A stretch of DNA of 64,000 nucleotides from Methylobacterium oryzae (GTDB taxonomy: Bacteria > Pseudomonadota > Alphaproteobacteria > Rhizobiales > Beijerinckiaceae), in assembly GCF_021398735.1 (NCBI RefSeq), contig NZ_CP090349.1, forward strand, positions 4,359,001 to 4,423,000, written 5' to 3'. Below are positions 29,014 to 38,118 of this stretch, one piece after another. The number at the start of each line of letters is the position of its first letter. The stretch's first letter is position 1. The notes beneath the pieces were generated by a model, which saw nothing but the letters and a program-made list of their open reading frames with translations, was not told the DNA's origin and did not search any database. The translations under genes were made by a program, and so were the position numbers.

Positions 29014-29853
29014 TCAGGCCAGCCGGGCGCCGGCGCCCGCGAGCGCGTCCCAGAACAGCGTCGCGACGGTGAAATCCGCGCTCGTGCCGGGATTGATCGA
29101 CCGCGCCTTCAGCGACGCGTCGAGGGCCAGCAGCGCGTCGACCGGCCGCGCGGCGAGATCGATCCCGGCGAGTGCCGCCTCGACTTCCCGGCGGACGCCC
29201 TCGGCCGCGGCCGCGCCGTGCTTGCGCGCGACGTGGCTGTCCGGGACGGCGCGCAGGAAGGCGAGGTGGATCGCGGTCGTGCACCAGGTCGGGTCGAGCC
29301 CGGCGGCGCGGGCCTCGCGCAGGGCGGCGAGCCCGATCGCCGGCACGTCCGCGAACCCCGTGACGTAGGCGCGGGCGATCCGGTCCCGGTCCGCGGCCTC
29401 CGCCATGGCGTCGCGCAGGGCGCCGGGCGCCGCCTCGGCGACGTCGTGCCGGGCGGCCTCGCCGAGGCCGCCCGGATTCGCGCGGCGGATGCCCGCGAAG
29501 ACGGCCTCCGAATCCGCGCCGTCCAGCGTGTCGAGCACCGCAGCGACGGTCCGATCCCCCTCGGCCGCGACCGCGAGCGGCGCGCAGAGCAGCAGGATGC
29601 CGAGATTGGTGTTCTGGCCCACCGCCGCCACCGTGGCGGCGACGCCGTCGCGGACCCGCGCTCCGACGCCCGCGCCCGGGCGGGCCAGGGGCGGGGCCGA
29701 GACGTCGGCGCTCGTGACGAAATCCGCCAGCACCATGCGGTGGCCGGGCGCGTAGGCGTGGACGTTGCCGGGCTTGAGGGCGTCGAGCTCCGCGAGGCAG
29801 GCCGCCCGGTAGAGCGTGCCGATCAGCGTCGCGTCGAGGCCGGTCCCGCTCAT
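29014..29853 (-). CDS. CitG-like (triphosphoribosyl-dephospho-CoA synthase family) protein of the H4MPT cluster
   Basis: A 279-residue helical protein of the CitG/MdcB fold. The metal-nucleotide motif LDALKPGNVHAYAPGH is characteristic, followed by NTNLGILLLCAPL and RKHGAAAAEGVRREVEA. CitG builds the CoA-derived prosthetic group of citrate lyase, but no citrate-lyase genes are here. In methylotroph H4MPT clusters a homologue of this kind recurs, and a role in making H4MPT or methylofuran is suspected. It overlaps the upstream ATP-grasp gene by 4 bp (ATGA), so the two are co-translated. Confidence 0.78.
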   Translation of the reverse strand: MSGTGLDATLIGTLYRAACLAELDALKPGNVHAYAPGHRMVLADFVTSADVSAPPLARPGAGVGARVRDGVAATVAAVGQNTNLGILLLCAPLAVAAEGDRTVAAVLDTLDGADSEAVFAGIRRANPGGLGEAARHDVAEAAPGALRDAMAEAADRDRIARAYVTGFADVPAIGLAALREARAAGLDPTWCTTAIHLAFLRAVPDSHVARKHGAAAAEGVRREVEAALAGIDLAARPVDALLALDASLKARSINPGTSADFTVATLFWDALAGAGARLA

Positions 29854-30758
29854 GCCACCACGAGCCGGGGGCGGCTGGCGCCGCGGGCCGCGGCGAGGAA
29901 GCCCCGCACCACCGCGGCCGCGATGTCGGCCTCGCAGACGGTCTGGAGCCCCGACCAGGCCGGCATGGAATTGACCTCGAGGACCGAGAACCCGCCCTCC
30001 CCGTCCTCGACGAGGTCGACGCCGGAATAGTCGACGCCGACCGCGGCGGCCGCCGCCTCGGCCAGCTCGGCGGCGGCGCGCGGCATCGCCCAGGGCAGCG
30101 GCCGGCCGCCCCTGTGGACGTTGGTGATCCAGCCGTCGCCCTCGCGGATCATGCCGGCGATCGCCCGTCCGTCGCAGACGAACACCCGGTAATCGCGCCA
30201 CAGGCCGTCCCGGCGCGGCACGTAGCGCTGGAGGTAGTAGACCCGGGCCACCGCCTCCTCGTCGGGCAGGTCCTCCGGGCGCTCGATCAGGGCGAGCCCC
30301 TCCCCCTGCGAGCCGAACAGCGGCTTCAGGACCAGCGGCGCGCCCGGCCGCGCCTCGGCGGCGACCAGGGCCGCGGCCGCCTCGCGCTTCGAGAACACCC
30401 AGGTCGCCGGGGTCGGCAGGCCGGCCCGGTCGATCAGCAGCGAGGTCGCCGCCTTGTCGACCGAGCGCTCGATCGCGGTCGGCGCGTTCCAGACGGTGAC
30501 CCCCGCGGCGACCAGGGCGTGCAGAACGCCGAGCCGCATCGTCGTCGCCTCGAAGGTGCCGCCCGCGATGGTCCGCATCAGCACGCCGTCCGGCAGGGCG
30601 TCGGCGAAGCCCGGCACGCGCAGCGGCTCGCCGCCGCCCGTGACCACAGCCACGTCGGCGAGGGAGAACAGCACCGGCTCGACGCCGCTCGCGCGCAGGG
30701 CCGCGAGCAGGCGGTTCTTGTGCCAGGTGCCGTTATCGGCCGCGAGCCCGATGCGCAT
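29850..30758 (-). CDS. ATP-grasp ligase, RimK/MptN-like, of the H4MPT cluster
   Basis: A 302-residue ATP-grasp enzyme. Substrate recognition starts with MRIGLAADNGTWHKN. The ATP-binding half shows PLVLKPLFGSQGEGL (P-loop equivalent), YYLQRYVPRRDGLWRDYRVF, and the metal-binding SVLEVNSMPAWSGLQ. Relatives in archaea add glutamate to the side chain of methanopterin. By context it probably adds an amino acid during H4MPT or methylofuran synthesis. The AM1 cluster carries ORFs called orf5, orf7 and orf17; I do not map names with certainty. mch lies 121 bp upstream. Confidence 0.82.
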   Translation of the reverse strand: MRIGLAADNGTWHKNRLLAALRASGVEPVLFSLADVAVVTGGGEPLRVPGFADALPDGVLMRTIAGGTFEATTMRLGVLHALVAAGVTVWNAPTAIERSVDKAATSLLIDRAGLPTPATWVFSKREAAAALVAAEARPGAPLVLKPLFGSQGEGLALIERPEDLPDEEAVARVYYLQRYVPRRDGLWRDYRVFVCDGRAIAGMIREGDGWITNVHRGGRPLPWAMPRAAAELAEAAAAAVGVDYSGVDLVEDGEGGFSVLEVNSMPAWSGLQTVCEADIAAAVVRGFLAAARGASRPRLVVA

Positions 30759-30879
30759 GGTGGTCCTGATGGGGTCCTGATCGTCACGGGGCCGCCCGCC
30801 TCCGGGGCGGCCCGAGGTTCTGTCGCTCGGTGGATCGGACTGGGGGCCCCGCCGCGCGGGAGGGGCGCCCCGCGTGCCC

Positions 30880-31854
30880 TCAGGCGAAGGACGCGTCGAC
30901 CAGCGTCGGCTCCAGGCGGCCGCCGCGGTAGGTCGCGCCGGAGCGCACCGACGTGACGATCGCCTCGGCCGGCGAGAACAGGGCGCCGTCGATCTTGTAG
31001 AAGTCGCCGTTCACCCGCGCGAAGATGTCGGCGAAGGGCGCGCCGTGGTCGCTCGAGGTCGTGGAGGGCAATTGCTCGGCGAGCTGCTTCGCGTCGGCAT
31101 CGTCGGCGTCCACGAAGAGCTGGACCCGGCCGCCGTAGATGATCGCGTCGTTGGTCCGGCCCATGGCCTTGATGAAGTCCGGGTGCGGCGGCGACAGCGG
31201 CGCCGAGCCGATCCCGTCCACGATGGCGTGCAGGTCGAAGCCGACCGTGTGGGCCTTGTGGAGGGCGACCTCCAGGACGCGGGCCACGACCTGCGTGGAG
31301 CCGGCGAGGCTCTGGGTCGGCGCGAAGATGAAGGTCAGGTCCTCGGGCTTGAGGCCGGAGGCCTCCGCGACCTTGGCGACGACGCTCTCGGGCGGGCCGC
31401 CGGCCGCCTCCAGTACGAGGGCGGTCTTGGTGGCGGAATCGCGGAAGCCGAGTTCCTGGTACAGCTCCTCGACGGCCGCCACCGCGCGGCCCGGGCCCGA
31501 GCCGAGGGCGAAGAAGCCCGAATCCCCGGTCTCGTCGGCGAGGCTCCAGCCCGCGTACTGGCTGCCGAGGCAGGCGAGCACCGGGTCGGCGGAATGGACC
31601 GTCACCGAGTACGGCCAGGACGCGATCGGCCCGCTCGGCGCGATCGTGACGGTGCCGAGGCCGCCGAGGCAGATCTCGGCGATGCGCCGCCCGGCCTCGA
31701 TCGAGCCCCGCGCCTGCGCGCCGGCATCGACCATGCGGGCGCCGCCGGCGGCCTGCGACACGGAGAGCCGCAGCGTCGCGGCGTCGGCCACGAGCCGCTC
31801 GACCAGGGGGCCTGAGAGCGCGTTGATGCTGGGATAGGACGGGCTGGCACTCAT
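30880..31854 (-). CDS. mch: Mch, methenyl-H4MPT cyclohydrolase
   Basis: Mch hydrolyses methenyl-H4MPT to formyl-H4MPT, the second step after Fae in the dissimilatory formaldehyde pathway. The 324-residue protein matches the bacterial family: [43 protein letters not shown] and [20 protein letters not shown] are recognisable. The start ATG at 31854 shares 4 bp (ATGA) with the stop of the upstream ATP-grasp gene. It acts in the cytoplasm and hands its product to FhcD. Confidence 0.96.
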   Translation of the reverse strand: MSASPSYPSINALSGPLVERLVADAATLRLSVSQAAGGARMVDAGAQARGSIEAGRRIAEICLGGLGTVTIAPSGPIASWPYSVTVHSADPVLACLGSQYAGWSLADETGDSGFFALGSGPGRAVAAVEELYQELGFRDSATKTALVLEAAGGPPESVVAKVAEASGLKPEDLTFIFAPTQSLAGSTQVVARVLEVALHKAHTVGFDLHAIVDGIGSAPLSPPHPDFIKAMGRTNDAIIYGGRVQLFVDADDADAKQLAEQLPSTTSSDHGAPFADIFARVNGDFYKIDGALFSPAEAIVTSVRSGATYRGGRLEPTLVDASFA

Positions 31855-33008
31855 GACGGGGCTTCCTCGGGGTGTGTTTTCTTCGCCGCGCAGACGGCCC
31901 GCAGATGTGCCGTCCGCGTTTCCAACAGGGCGAGCACCTCCGCCCGGTCCGCGCCTTCGGCCAGCACCGTGCAGAGCGGCGCGTCGCGGCGGACCGCCGA
32001 GCCGGGGCACGGGCGGTCGCGCACGCAGTCCGGCCAATCGAGGTCCGGCACAGGCGCAAGCTCACGGTCCGCGTAACAGATCTGCGCGGCCGCCGCACCC
32101 GCCGGATGCGGGCCGGGCTCCGGCATCGTGCCGAGGCAGGCGGCGATGTGGGCCGCGAGCAGCGGCGTCCCGCGCCTGTCGAGGACGTCGAGGGTCGCGC
32201 CGGGCCTCGGGTTGATCTCCGTGAGCCACCACTCGGTCCCGTCGACCAGCAGGTCGGCGCTGGCGAGGCCGCGCAGGCCCGTCGCGGCGACGATCCGCTC
32301 GGTCCCGGCGGCGACGGCCTGCACGACGTGGGCGGGGAGCGCCGGGGATTCACCGGCGCCGCGGGCAAGCGCCCCGGCGTAACGGAACGGCCGGATCGGC
32401 GACGGCGCGCACCATTGCTCGGTGACCGCGAGGACGCGGATCGTTCGGCCGTCGGCGAGAAAGTTCAGGGCGTGCGGCCGCCCCGGAACGCGCGCCTGGA
32501 GATAGTGGTCCACCGGCGCGGGCGACCGGCCGGCCGGTCGGATGTGGCTGCCTCCGGAGCCCCCCGCCCGCTTGACCAGCCAGCCCGCGGGGTCCGCCGG
32601 CGGCGCGGCCGTCACGGCCGGATGCGGCACGCCGAGGCGCGCGCACAGGGCCGCGAAGGCCTCGGGATCCTTCAGGGCGGCGACGGTCCCGGCCGAGGCG
32701 CCGATGAGCCGGTGCCGCGCGGAGAGGCGCGCGATCAGGTCGGGGGCGTCCTCGAAGCCGCTGCCCAGGATCAGGCCGACCGGGTTCCCGGCCAGCGCCG
32801 CGAGGTCGTCGAGCGCCGCCAGGGTGGCGTCGGCGGCGGGGCCGGTGCCGAAGCGGCCCGGAAGTTGCCGGAAGGCCTCGGCCAGCGCACGGGTATCGGA
32901 ATCGCCGAACAGGTCGGCGACGTAGGGCCGAAGCCCCGCGCGCCGCGCCGCCTCGGCCAGGGCGCGCCCGGCCTGCGCGGCGATCAGGACCGCGTCCGCC
33001 ATCGGCAT
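31851..33008 (-). CDS. ATP-grasp protein between mtdB and mch (Orf5-like)
   Basis: A 385-residue ATP-grasp-fold protein. Nucleotide binding is suggested by [19 protein letters not shown], and the metal site by [18 protein letters not shown]. The C-terminal 90 residues are Ala/Arg/Cys-rich. It lies between mtdB (16-bp gap) and mch (4-bp overlap), which suggests that it makes or modifies H4MPT. The substrate is not known from the sequence. It is distinct from the second ATP-grasp protein downstream, as it lacks the long C-terminal RimK helix. Confidence 0.8.
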   Translation of the reverse strand: MPMADAVLIAAQAGRALAEAARRAGLRPYVADLFGDSDTRALAEAFRQLPGRFGTGPAADATLAALDDLAALAGNPVGLILGSGFEDAPDLIARLSARHRLIGASAGTVAALKDPEAFAALCARLGVPHPAVTAAPPADPAGWLVKRAGGSGGSHIRPAGRSPAPVDHYLQARVPGRPHALNFLADGRTIRVLAVTEQWCAPSPIRPFRYAGALARGAGESPALPAHVVQAVAAGTERIVAATGLRGLASADLLVDGTEWWLTEINPRPGATLDVLDRRGTPLLAAHIAACLGTMPEPGPHPAGAAAAQICYADRELAPVPDLDWPDCVRDRPCPGSAVRRDAPLCTVLAEGADRAEVLALLETRTAHLRAVCAAKKTHPEEAPS

Positions 33009-33024
33009 CCGGTCCGGGAGCGGC

Positions 33025-33918
33025 CTAGCCGGCGATCTCCACGGCGAGCTCGTAGGCGTCGCGGAAGTCGAGGCACAGCGGCGTGTCGGAGGCGAGCATC
33101 CGGTCGAACAGGCGCCGCTGCGTCTTGTACTTCACGTCGCCGACGGCCAGCGCGCCGATACCGACCCCCTTGCCCGTGGGCAGCGCGACGTCCACCGCGT
33201 TGACGTCGATCCCCGCGATGCCGGCGGGCGGCACGGCGTTGACGTCGGACGCCACGAGCAGCTTCGTCGCGGATTTCAGATCCTCCGCGGTGAGGATCGG
33301 GATGCCCGCCGGGCCGGCCGAGAGGATGACGTCGGCGTCGCGGATGGCCGCGCGGCGGTCGTCGGGCGTCGTGCCGTCGACGGCGCCGACCTCGATGCCG
33401 AAGCGCCACTTCATCGTGAAGGCGATCTTCGAGACGCGCTCCTCGCCGTCGTGGCCGACCAGGACGGTGGTCGCGCCCTGCAGGGCGCCGATCACCGCGG
33501 CCACGTAGGCGACGACGCCCGCGCCGCCGAAGATCACGATGCGCTTGCCCTTGAGGTCGGTGTTGAACTTCTGCCGCAGGGCGCGGGAGACCTGCGCCAC
33601 CATGGCGGCGCCGGTGGTGAACGAGCCCGCCGGGTCGGCGAACACGTGGTTCACGAAGGGCGGCACGAAGGCCTTCTTGGCGCGGTCGACCATGTCGAGG
33701 GCGTCCTCGGCGTTCTTGCCGCCGATGAAGATGCCCGTCCGCGTCCCGTCGGCCGGCGACCGCGAGAAGATCGAATCCTGCGTCAGGGTGACGACGTCGG
33801 CGAGGCTGACCTCCGCGTAGGTCACCACCGTCTCGAAGCCGGCATCCACGGCCATGTTCACGTCGAACGGGCTCATGTGCCGGAGCGGCGTCAGCATGTG
33901 GAGGATCGAGCGGGCCAT
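33025..33918 (-). CDS. mtdB: MtdB, NAD(P)-dependent methylene-H4MPT dehydrogenase
   Basis: MtdB oxidises methylene-H4MPT to methenyl-H4MPT with NAD(P)+. The 297-residue sequence begins ARSILHMLTPLRHMSPFDVN, close to the known methylotroph enzyme. It carries the nucleotide-binding GKRIVIFGGAGVVAYVAA at about 128-145 and AGSFTTGAAMVAQV. A sister enzyme, MtdA, uses tetrahydrofolate and NADP+, and is not in this window. mptG lies upstream in the same direction. Confidence 0.95.
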   Translation of the reverse strand: MARSILHMLTPLRHMSPFDVNMAVDAGFETVVTYAEVSLADVVTLTQDSIFSRSPADGTRTGIFIGGKNAEDALDMVDRAKKAFVPPFVNHVFADPAGSFTTGAAMVAQVSRALRQKFNTDLKGKRIVIFGGAGVVAYVAAVIGALQGATTVLVGHDGEERVSKIAFTMKWRFGIEVGAVDGTTPDDRRAAIRDADVILSAGPAGIPILTAEDLKSATKLLVASDVNAVPPAGIAGIDVNAVDVALPTGKGVGIGALAVGDVKYKTQRRLFDRMLASDTPLCLDFRDAYELAVEIAG

Positions 33919-34004
33919 GGAATCCTCGTGCGGCGCGCGAGAGAGGCGCCTTCCCTCCGTCCAAACCCGGAGCGGCGCCCCGGGTCAAGCCCGGGGCGGC
34001 CAGC

Positions 34005-34982
34005 TCACGCCGGACCGGTTACCGAAGCGCCACCGTTGCGGCCCCGGGCGATGACGAACCGAAGGGGGCCGCCGCGATCGAGGCCGGCCACCAGGGCGCG
34101 GGCCTCCGCCTCGGACGGGACCAGCGCGAAGCCGGTCGGCCCCCAGGAGGACTGGCCGTAGCCCGCGACGCCCCGCGCGGCGACGCTGGCGAGCGCCTCC
34201 GCCACCGCGGCGCTGGCGTAGCGGCCGCCCTGATGGGGCGCGAAATGGTCGCCGATCAGCGTCTGGATCCGGGTGATGCCGGCGCCGAAGCCCTGCGGCT
34301 CCGCCAGGGCGACGGCGGGCAGCACCTGCATCAGCGCGATCCGGCAGATCTCGGCAGCCTGGGCCTCGGGGAAGCGCGGCAGGTCGCGGAAGGCCTCGAC
34401 CTCGCGCGTCCCGTGCACGCCGGCCATGCTCGGATCGAGGATCAGGACGATCCGCCAGGCCTCGGGATAGGGCAGGCGCGCGATCACCGGCGGCGGCCCG
34501 CCATCCGCGCCGCGGCCGCCGTCGACGATCAGGCCGCCCTCGGTGAAGGCGCACAGGCCGACGCCGGACCGGTTGCCCCGGTCCAGGGTCGCCGCGAAGG
34601 CCTCCGCCGCGAAAGGCTCGCCGTTGAGGCGCGCCATCGCGGCCGCCACCGCGAGGGCGAGCTGCGTGCCGGAGCCGAACCCGGCATGGGCCGGGATCAC
34701 CCGCTCGACCGCGACGGCGACGTCCCCGCTGCGCCCGAGATGGGCGGCGGCGGCCTCGACGTAGCCGCGCACCCGGTCCGCCTCGGGTCCCGTGACGTCG
34801 GGACGGACCGCCCGGCGGGCGGTCAGGACGAGGGACGGCGCGTCGATGGCCAGCCCGATGCTGCCGAAGCGGCGGCCGAGCCCGCCGTGCAGGTCCAGGA
34901 AGCCGAAATGCAGCCGCGCCGGCGCCTCGACCCGCACGGTACCGTCCGCCGTCGCCTCGTTCCGTTCGGGGACCTCGCCCAA
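34005..34982 (-). CDS. mptG: MptG, beta-ribofuranosylaminobenzene 5'-phosphate synthase
   Basis: This GHMP-fold enzyme makes the first committed intermediate of tetrahydromethanopterin from 4-aminobenzoate and PRPP. Motifs include RVEAPARLHFGFLDLHG, then GSIGLAIDAPS, IPAHAGFGSGTQLALAVAAA (GHMP nucleotide loop) and the C-terminal GQSSWGPTGFALV. The TTG at 34982 is the longest plausible start; a GTG at 34937 would begin closer to the conserved RVEAPAR segment. It probably heads the minus-strand operon that continues through mtdB and mch to 29014. Confidence 0.92.
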   Translation of the reverse strand: MGEVPERNEATADGTVRVEAPARLHFGFLDLHGGLGRRFGSIGLAIDAPSLVLTARRAVRPDVTGPEADRVRGYVEAAAAHLGRSGDVAVAVERVIPAHAGFGSGTQLALAVAAAMARLNGEPFAAEAFAATLDRGNRSGVGLCAFTEGGLIVDGGRGADGGPPPVIARLPYPEAWRIVLILDPSMAGVHGTREVEAFRDLPRFPEAQAAEICRIALMQVLPAVALAEPQGFGAGITRIQTLIGDHFAPHQGGRYASAAVAEALASVAARGVAGYGQSSWGPTGFALVPSEAEARALVAGLDRGGPLRFVIARGRNGGASVTGPA

Positions 34983-35380
34983 CGCTCTTCCCTCGAATCC
35001 CGTCTCGAATCCCGCAGGTCCCGCCCCTGCGCGGCGCGCTTGTCACACGCGGCCCGGAACCGGGCAACGTGGACGCGCGCGGATCGTGCCCGCCGACGGC
35101 GCAGGACTGATCGATCGCGGAGAGCGCGCGCGGCGGAGAACCGATACCCGCGATTCACTTCCCGACGCGCATCGCCGCCGGACCCCCTTGCCGCGGTGCG
35201 CGGATGAAGGCAAACCTAGGCCCGCGACGGCGCGCCGAGTTTGCCGCCTGCCCGGACATGCCGGGCGGATGAGCCATTCCGATTCGGTGGGGAACCCTCG
35301 GGCTCGAGGGGCACCCGCTTCGTCCGGTCTTACGGCCGTCGCCCGCTCCGAAACCAAGCAAGAACGTTGCGAGAGGGAGC
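34983..35380. promoter_or_regulatory. Divergent mptG-fhcB intergenic region
   Basis: A 398-bp gap between divergent H4MPT genes; no gene is seen in it. It must hold promoters for both operons. A 12-bp-period tandem repeat CTCGAATCCCG (34992-35002 and 35004-35014) lies just upstream of the mptG start. A good GAGAGGGAG ribosome site precedes fhcB. Confidence 0.6.
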
Positions 35381-36451
35381 ATGGCAGCCTGGGTGAAGGG
35401 TGGCGCGACGGACGCGGGCACCGCCATCGAGGCGGCCGCATCCCTCCTCGCCAAAGCGCGCGCGCCGGTGATCGCCGGCCTCAGCGCCGACGTGGCCGCG
35501 ATCCGCGCGGCCTACGATCTCGCGGGGCGCATCGGCGCCTCCGTCGACACCGCCGGCGCGGCCGGCACCTACGCGGACCTCGGGGCGCTGAGCCGGGTCG
35601 GGGCGCTGACCTCGACACCCGCCGAGGCCGTCGGGCGCGCCGACGTGGTGCTGGTGGTCGGCGCCGCCCCCTGGCAGGCGCCGCTCCTGAAGCGCCTCGT
35701 CGACGGCAAGCCCGGCCGCGGTCGCGCCGCCGGGTCGGACCGCACCCTGCTGGCCGTCGGTGCCAACGCCACCGCGTCCCTGTCCTGGCCGGCCGAGGGC
35801 GGGCTGACCGAGGCGGTCGGCGTGCTGCGCGCCCACGCCCGCGGCCACCTCGCCGGCGATGATCTCCCCGGCCAGATCGCCGCGCAGCTCGCCGCCGCGC
35901 AGTACGGAATCCTCCTCTACGACGCCGCCGAACTCGGCGAGGTCGGCATCGAGATGCTCCAGGGCCTCGCCATGGAGCTCAGCGAGACGACGCGCTGCTT
36001 CACCCTCGCGGTCGGCGGCACCGGCCAGGACCGGGCGGTGGTGCCGGTCTCGGCCTGGCTCACCGGGCAGGCGCCGCGCAGCGGATTCGGGCGCCGCGTG
36101 CCCGAGCACGATCCCTGGCGCTTCGACGCCACCCGGCAGGTCGCCGCCGGCGAGGTCGACGCCGTTCTCTGGCTCGGCGCCGTCCCGGTGTCGCGCCCGG
36201 ACTGGCTGTCGAACGTCCCCTCCGTCGCGCTGGTCGCGGACGGTGAGGCCGGGGCCGCCGAGGTGGTGATCGCGGTCGGCCAGCCCGGCCGCGACCACGG
36301 CGGCGTGTTGTGGAACGAGCAGCGCGCCGCGCTGACCTTCTGGCCGGCCTCGGCGCCGTCGGATCTGCCGTCGGCCGCGTCGGTGCTGGGCGCCCTGAAG
36401 GAGCGCCTGGTCACGGGCCCGGCCGCGTCGAGGAGTGAACCCGCATGCTGA
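35381..36451 (+). CDS. fhcB: FhcB, formyltransferase/hydrolase complex subunit B
   Basis: A 356-residue protein homologous to subunit B of archaeal formylmethanofuran dehydrogenases but lacking the metal-ligand cysteine pattern of those enzymes, as expected for the bacterial complex. Recognisable segments are RAPVIAGLSADVAAIRAAYD, ELGEVGIEMLQGLAMEL and NVPSVALVADGEAG. The Fhc complex converts formyl-H4MPT and water to formate. Its stop overlaps the fhcA start by 7 bp. Confidence 0.94.
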   Translation: MAAWVKGGATDAGTAIEAAASLLAKARAPVIAGLSADVAAIRAAYDLAGRIGASVDTAGAAGTYADLGALSRVGALTSTPAEAVGRADVVLVVGAAPWQAPLLKRLVDGKPGRGRAAGSDRTLLAVGANATASLSWPAEGGLTEAVGVLRAHARGHLAGDDLPGQIAAQLAAAQYGILLYDAAELGEVGIEMLQGLAMELSETTRCFTLAVGGTGQDRAVVPVSAWLTGQAPRSGFGRRVPEHDPWRFDATRQVAAGEVDAVLWLGAVPVSRPDWLSNVPSVALVADGEAGAAEVVIAVGQPGRDHGGVLWNEQRAALTFWPASAPSDLPSAASVLGALKERLVTGPAASRSEPAC

Positions 36452-38091
36452 GCGTGATCCGGGGCGGGCGCGTCGTCGATCCGACCGCGTCCCGCGATTC
36501 CGTGGGCGACGTCTGGATCGAGGACGGCCGCGTGATCGATCCGCCGGGCCGCGAGCCCGACGCCGTGATCGACGCCGCGGGCTGCGTGGTGATGGCGGGC
36601 GGCGTCGAGGTGCACTCGCACATCGCCGGCGGCAACGTGATCACCTCGCGGCTGCTCCTGCCCGACCTCTACGTCAGCGAGGCGGCGCCTGACGGCCATC
36701 CCTTCGCCCACGCGGGCGGGGCGGCGGCCTGGATCGGCTCGACCTACGCGCGGATGGGCTACACCACGGCCGTCGAGCCGGCGATGCCGCCGACCCACGC
36801 GCTGGGCACGCAGCTCGAACTCGCCGACATCCCGCTGCTCGACCGCGGCGCCCTGACCGTGATGGGCAACGACGACCAGCTCCTGCAGCTCCTGCGCGAG
36901 GGCCAGGGCGGCAACGCCGTGCGCGACCTCGTCGCCCTGTCGGTCGCCCAGTCGCGCGGCCTCGGGGTCAAGTGCATCAACGCCGGCGGCGCCTCCGCCT
37001 TCAAGGACGGGGCCCTGCGCCTCTCCCTCGACGACGAGATCCCCTGCTACGGGCTCTCGACCCGGCAGATCATGGGCTCGCTCCTCGACGCGGTCGAGGA
37101 GATCGGCGTGCCGCACCCGCTGCACGTCCACTGCAACAACCTCGGCCTGCCCGGGGCCGACGACAGCTTCATGGCGACGCTGGACGCGGCGGAGGGACGG
37201 CGCATCCACTTCGCCCACGCGCAGTTCTACGCCTACGGCGCGGTCGACCCGGCCAATCCCGGAACCGGCGGCTTCCGCTCGGCCGCCGAGCGGATCGCGC
37301 AGGCGATCACCGACAACCCGAACGCCACTCTCGATATCGGGCAGGTCGTGTTCGGCCAGACCGTGACGGTGTCCCTCGACATCCTCCGCCAGTTCGCCGG
37401 CCGGAAGGGCGCCAAGCCGAAGAAGTGGGTCCTCAACGCGGGCGACGCCGAGGGCGGCGGGGTGGTGCCGTTCCTGTACCGGCCCCGGGGCCCGACCAGC
37501 TCGCTGCAATGGGCGATCGGCCTGGAGATCATGCTGCTCTCCACCGACCCGGAGCGGACGATCCTGACCACCGACCACCCGAACGGCGGCCCGTTCACCC
37601 AGTATCCCCGCATCATCCACCTGCTGATGGACAAGTCGGAGCGCGACCGCGAGATCGCGACGCTGCCGAGCGTGGTCGGCGAGCGGTCGAGCCTCCCCGG
37701 GCTGGAGCGCGAGTACACGCTCTCGGAGATCGCGCAGCTGACCCGGTCCGGACCGGCGAAGCTCCTCGGCCTCGCCGACCGGGGCCACCTGCGGGCCGAC
37801 GCCCGGGCCGACATCGCGGTCTACCGCGACGACGCGAACCGCACCGCGATGTTCACCGCCGCCAAGCTCGTCCTCAAGGACGGCGTGCCGATCGTCGAGG
37901 ACGGCGAGGTCGTGGAGTGGCGCGCCGGCCGCACGCTGTCGCTGACCGTCGAGTCCGACAAGGCCATGGCGAAGCGCGCCGACACCTACCTCACGGAGCG
38001 GTTCGGCGAGGGCCTCGACAGCTTCGCCGTGCCCGACGCGGCCTTCGGCGAGGGCCGGGAGAACTTCGAGGCGGTGCCATGCCGGGCGTGA
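36445..38091 (+). CDS. fhcA: FhcA, formyltransferase/hydrolase complex subunit A
   Basis: The 548-residue amidohydrolase-fold subunit that hydrolyses formylmethanofuran to formate. The zinc-binding motif appears as EVHSHIAGGNVITSR near residue 52, further ligands in HPLHVHCNNLGLPG and the C-terminal LTTDHPNGGPFTQYPR. Homology is to FmdA/FwdA. It overlaps fhcB by 7 bp and is followed 27 bp later by fhcD, so the four genes form one operon (B-A-D-C). Confidence 0.96.
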   Translation: MLSVIRGGRVVDPTASRDSVGDVWIEDGRVIDPPGREPDAVIDAAGCVVMAGGVEVHSHIAGGNVITSRLLLPDLYVSEAAPDGHPFAHAGGAAAWIGSTYARMGYTTAVEPAMPPTHALGTQLELADIPLLDRGALTVMGNDDQLLQLLREGQGGNAVRDLVALSVAQSRGLGVKCINAGGASAFKDGALRLSLDDEIPCYGLSTRQIMGSLLDAVEEIGVPHPLHVHCNNLGLPGADDSFMATLDAAEGRRIHFAHAQFYAYGAVDPANPGTGGFRSAAERIAQAITDNPNATLDIGQVVFGQTVTVSLDILRQFAGRKGAKPKKWVLNAGDAEGGGVVPFLYRPRGPTSSLQWAIGLEIMLLSTDPERTILTTDHPNGGPFTQYPRIIHLLMDKSERDREIATLPSVVGERSSLPGLEREYTLSEIAQLTRSGPAKLLGLADRGHLRADARADIAVYRDDANRTAMFTAAKLVLKDGVPIVEDGEVVEWRAGRTLSLTVESDKAMAKRADTYLTERFGEGLDSFAVPDAAFGEGRENFEAVPCRA

Positions 38092-38118
38092 TCAGCGGGG
38101 CGAGCCGCGGGAAGTACG

